The notes under the pieces are model-generated. The model did no database searches. It saw only the letters and a program-made list of their open reading frames with translations, and had not been told where the DNA came from. Shown here piece after piece: positions 4,983 to 5,864 of a DNA stretch of 5,864 nt. This stretch comes from Syntrophobacterales bacterium (GTDB lineage Bacteria; Desulfobacterota; Syntrophorhabdia; Syntrophorhabdales; WCHB1-27), in assembly GCA_017881765.1 (NCBI GenBank), contig JADGQN010000317.1, positions 1 to 5,864 of the forward strand. Reading direction: 5' to 3'. Each line of letters opens with the position of its first letter. Position 1 is the stretch's first letter. The translations under genes were made by a program, and so were the position numbers.

Positions 4983-5864
4983 ATGACAGAACTGTTCGAT
5001 GTGATCGTCGTGGGGGCAGGACCCGCCGGGAGCAGTGCGGCCACGATGATGGCGAGACAGGGCCTTAAGACCCTTCTCCTCGATCAAGCCACGTTTCCTC
5101 GGGACAAGGTCTGCGGCGACGGTATCACTCCCCAGGCGATACCGCTTCTCGAGCTGCTCGGCTGCGCTCCTGAAGTCCGGCGTGCAGCGGGTCCCGGTGT
5201 CGACAGGGGAGACATCTTCATCAACGGCAGGTATGGGTTGACGGGAAGATTCCCGAAACTCGGTAGAAAACGCGGCCGCACACTTCTGCTGGAAAGAAGC
5301 AAACTCGATAACATCCTCATGCAAAATGCCGTAGCGAACGGCGTGCTTTTCACGGACGGATGCGCGGTCCGTGGGGTAGCGCGCGAACGCGGCGGCTGGC
5401 TTACGGTGCGAACGCGGCAGCCGGCAAGCACGGTCCTCTATAGGTCGCACATGGTGGTCGGTGCCGACGGTGCAAACTCCGTGGTTTCCCGGTCGCTGGG
5501 AAACCCGGCGAGAAACGGACTTCGGGCAATCGGGATACGACAATACTACAATGGTGCATCAGCCGGACCATCCATACGGCTCTATTTCGACGAAAGGTTT
5601 TTTCCCGGTTATGGTTGGGTTTTTGTTAATGGGAACGGCAGGGCTAACATCGGCATTGGCTACCTGTGTGACGACACATTCCGACTGAGGCCGAACATGC
5701 TCGGGTTTTTCAAAGCTTTTACCGAAAGCCTCGGCCCCATTTTGAAGAAGGCGAAGCCTGAAGGAAAAGCGAGAGGAGGCTGGGTTTTCCTTTCACCTCG
5801 TGAAAGGATAGTCGGGCCGGGCATCGTACTCATCGGGGACGCAGGAAACATGATAAACCCGATC
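4983..5864 (+). CDS. Geranylgeranyl reductase-family FAD-dependent oxidoreductase (3' truncated by window)
   Basis: The frame is open from ATG 4983 to the window end (294 codons; family members usually run to about 350-450). Members reduce double bonds of prenyl chains (geranylgeranyl lipids, quinones, chlorophyll side chains) with FAD. Visible motifs: dinucleotide-binding 'VIVVGAGPAG' (residues 7-16) with acidic D34 ending the second strand; 'KVCGDGITP' (42-50) with the Cys typical of the family (C44); 'GADGANSVVSR' (160-170); the substrate-side 'PGYGWVF' (208-214), a hallmark of this family; and the second FAD motif 'GDAGNMINP' (285-293), whose usual form is GDAAGxxxP. No signal peptide or membrane helix is seen. 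The exact substrate cannot be told. Together with the isoprenoid-synthase-like gene at 435 it suggests production of a partly or fully saturated isoprenoid. Related flavin monooxygenase/dehydrogenase families share the fold, but the motif set favours the reductase. Confidence 0.85.
   Translation, partial: MTELFDVIVVGAGPAGSSAATMMARQGLKTLLLDQATFPRDKVCGDGITPQAIPLLELLGCAPEVRRAAGPGVDRGDIFINGRYGLTGRFPKLGRKRGRTLLLERSKLDNILMQNAVANGVLFTDGCAVRGVARERGGWLTVRTRQPASTVLYRSHMVVGADGANSVVSRSLGNPARNGLRAIGIRQYYNGASAGPSIRLYFDERFFPGYGWVFVNGNGRANIGIGYLCDDTFRLRPNMLGFFKAFTESLGPILKKAKPEGKARGGWVFLSPRERIVGPGIVLIGDAGNMINPI

Noticed and set aside
4734..5543. Long open frame on the - strand (269 codons)
   Set aside because: It lies opposite the end of the 236-aa gene and the start of the reductase gene, whose family motifs prove the + strand. 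Its composition is rich in Arg, Ser, Pro and Cys and shows no motif.
5461..5688. + strand frame of 75 codons inside the reductase gene
   Set aside because: The reductase frame here carries 'GADGANSVVSR' and 'PGYGWVF', so the other frame is a shadow.

Overview
The window is a stretch of bacterial chromosome of moderately high GC content. It is tightly packed, with all credible genes on the + strand. No tRNA, rRNA, CRISPR array, insertion sequence or clear terminator is visible. The coding style (SD-led starts, ATGA and GTG overlaps), together with a GH13 enzyme and a bacterial-type geranylgeranyl-reductase-family flavoprotein, would fit a Desulfobacterota- or Nitrospirota-like anaerobe. That assignment is a guess and the sequence does not prove it.

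Layout: (1) the 3' end of a GH13 alpha-amylase-type gene (to 434); (2) directly abutting it, a 334-aa all-helical protein (435-1439) with two DxxxD motifs resembling class I isoprenoid synthases, especially the squalene/phytoene synthase type; (3) overlapping by 8 bp, a 212-aa protein (1432-2070) with an Ada-like H-C-C-C metal-binding module, a phasin-like helical segment and a basic tail; (4) a 73-bp gap carrying a sigma70-like promoter (2067-2102); (5) a 68-aa protein (2144-2350), a 143-aa beta-rich protein (2347-2778) and a 228-aa tandem Ig-like protein (2771-3457), all overlapping and probably translationally coupled; (6) a repeat protein (3517 on) with a short Gly-X-Y tract and an 'NIxP' beta repeat, whose 3' end looks frameshifted; (7) a 236-aa protein (4244-4954) with a lysine-rich N terminus, an amphipathic helix, a Pro/Gly linker and a C-terminal beta-sandwich; (8) the first 294 codons of a geranylgeranyl-reductase-family FAD enzyme (4983 on), running off the window.

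The most interesting reading is that genes 2-8 form one functional unit. Two putative isoprenoid enzymes, one that makes or condenses prenyl chains and one that saturates them, bracket six small non-enzymatic proteins. Those six have repeats, Ig-like folds, amphipathic helices and charged tails, and none shows a recognisable signal peptide. This resembles a biosynthesis-plus-structural-protein cassette, for example an intracellular isoprenoid-lipid particle or a specialised membrane domain with coat proteins. The enzyme family of the flavoprotein is well supported. The synthase assignment is tentative, and the particle idea is inference only.
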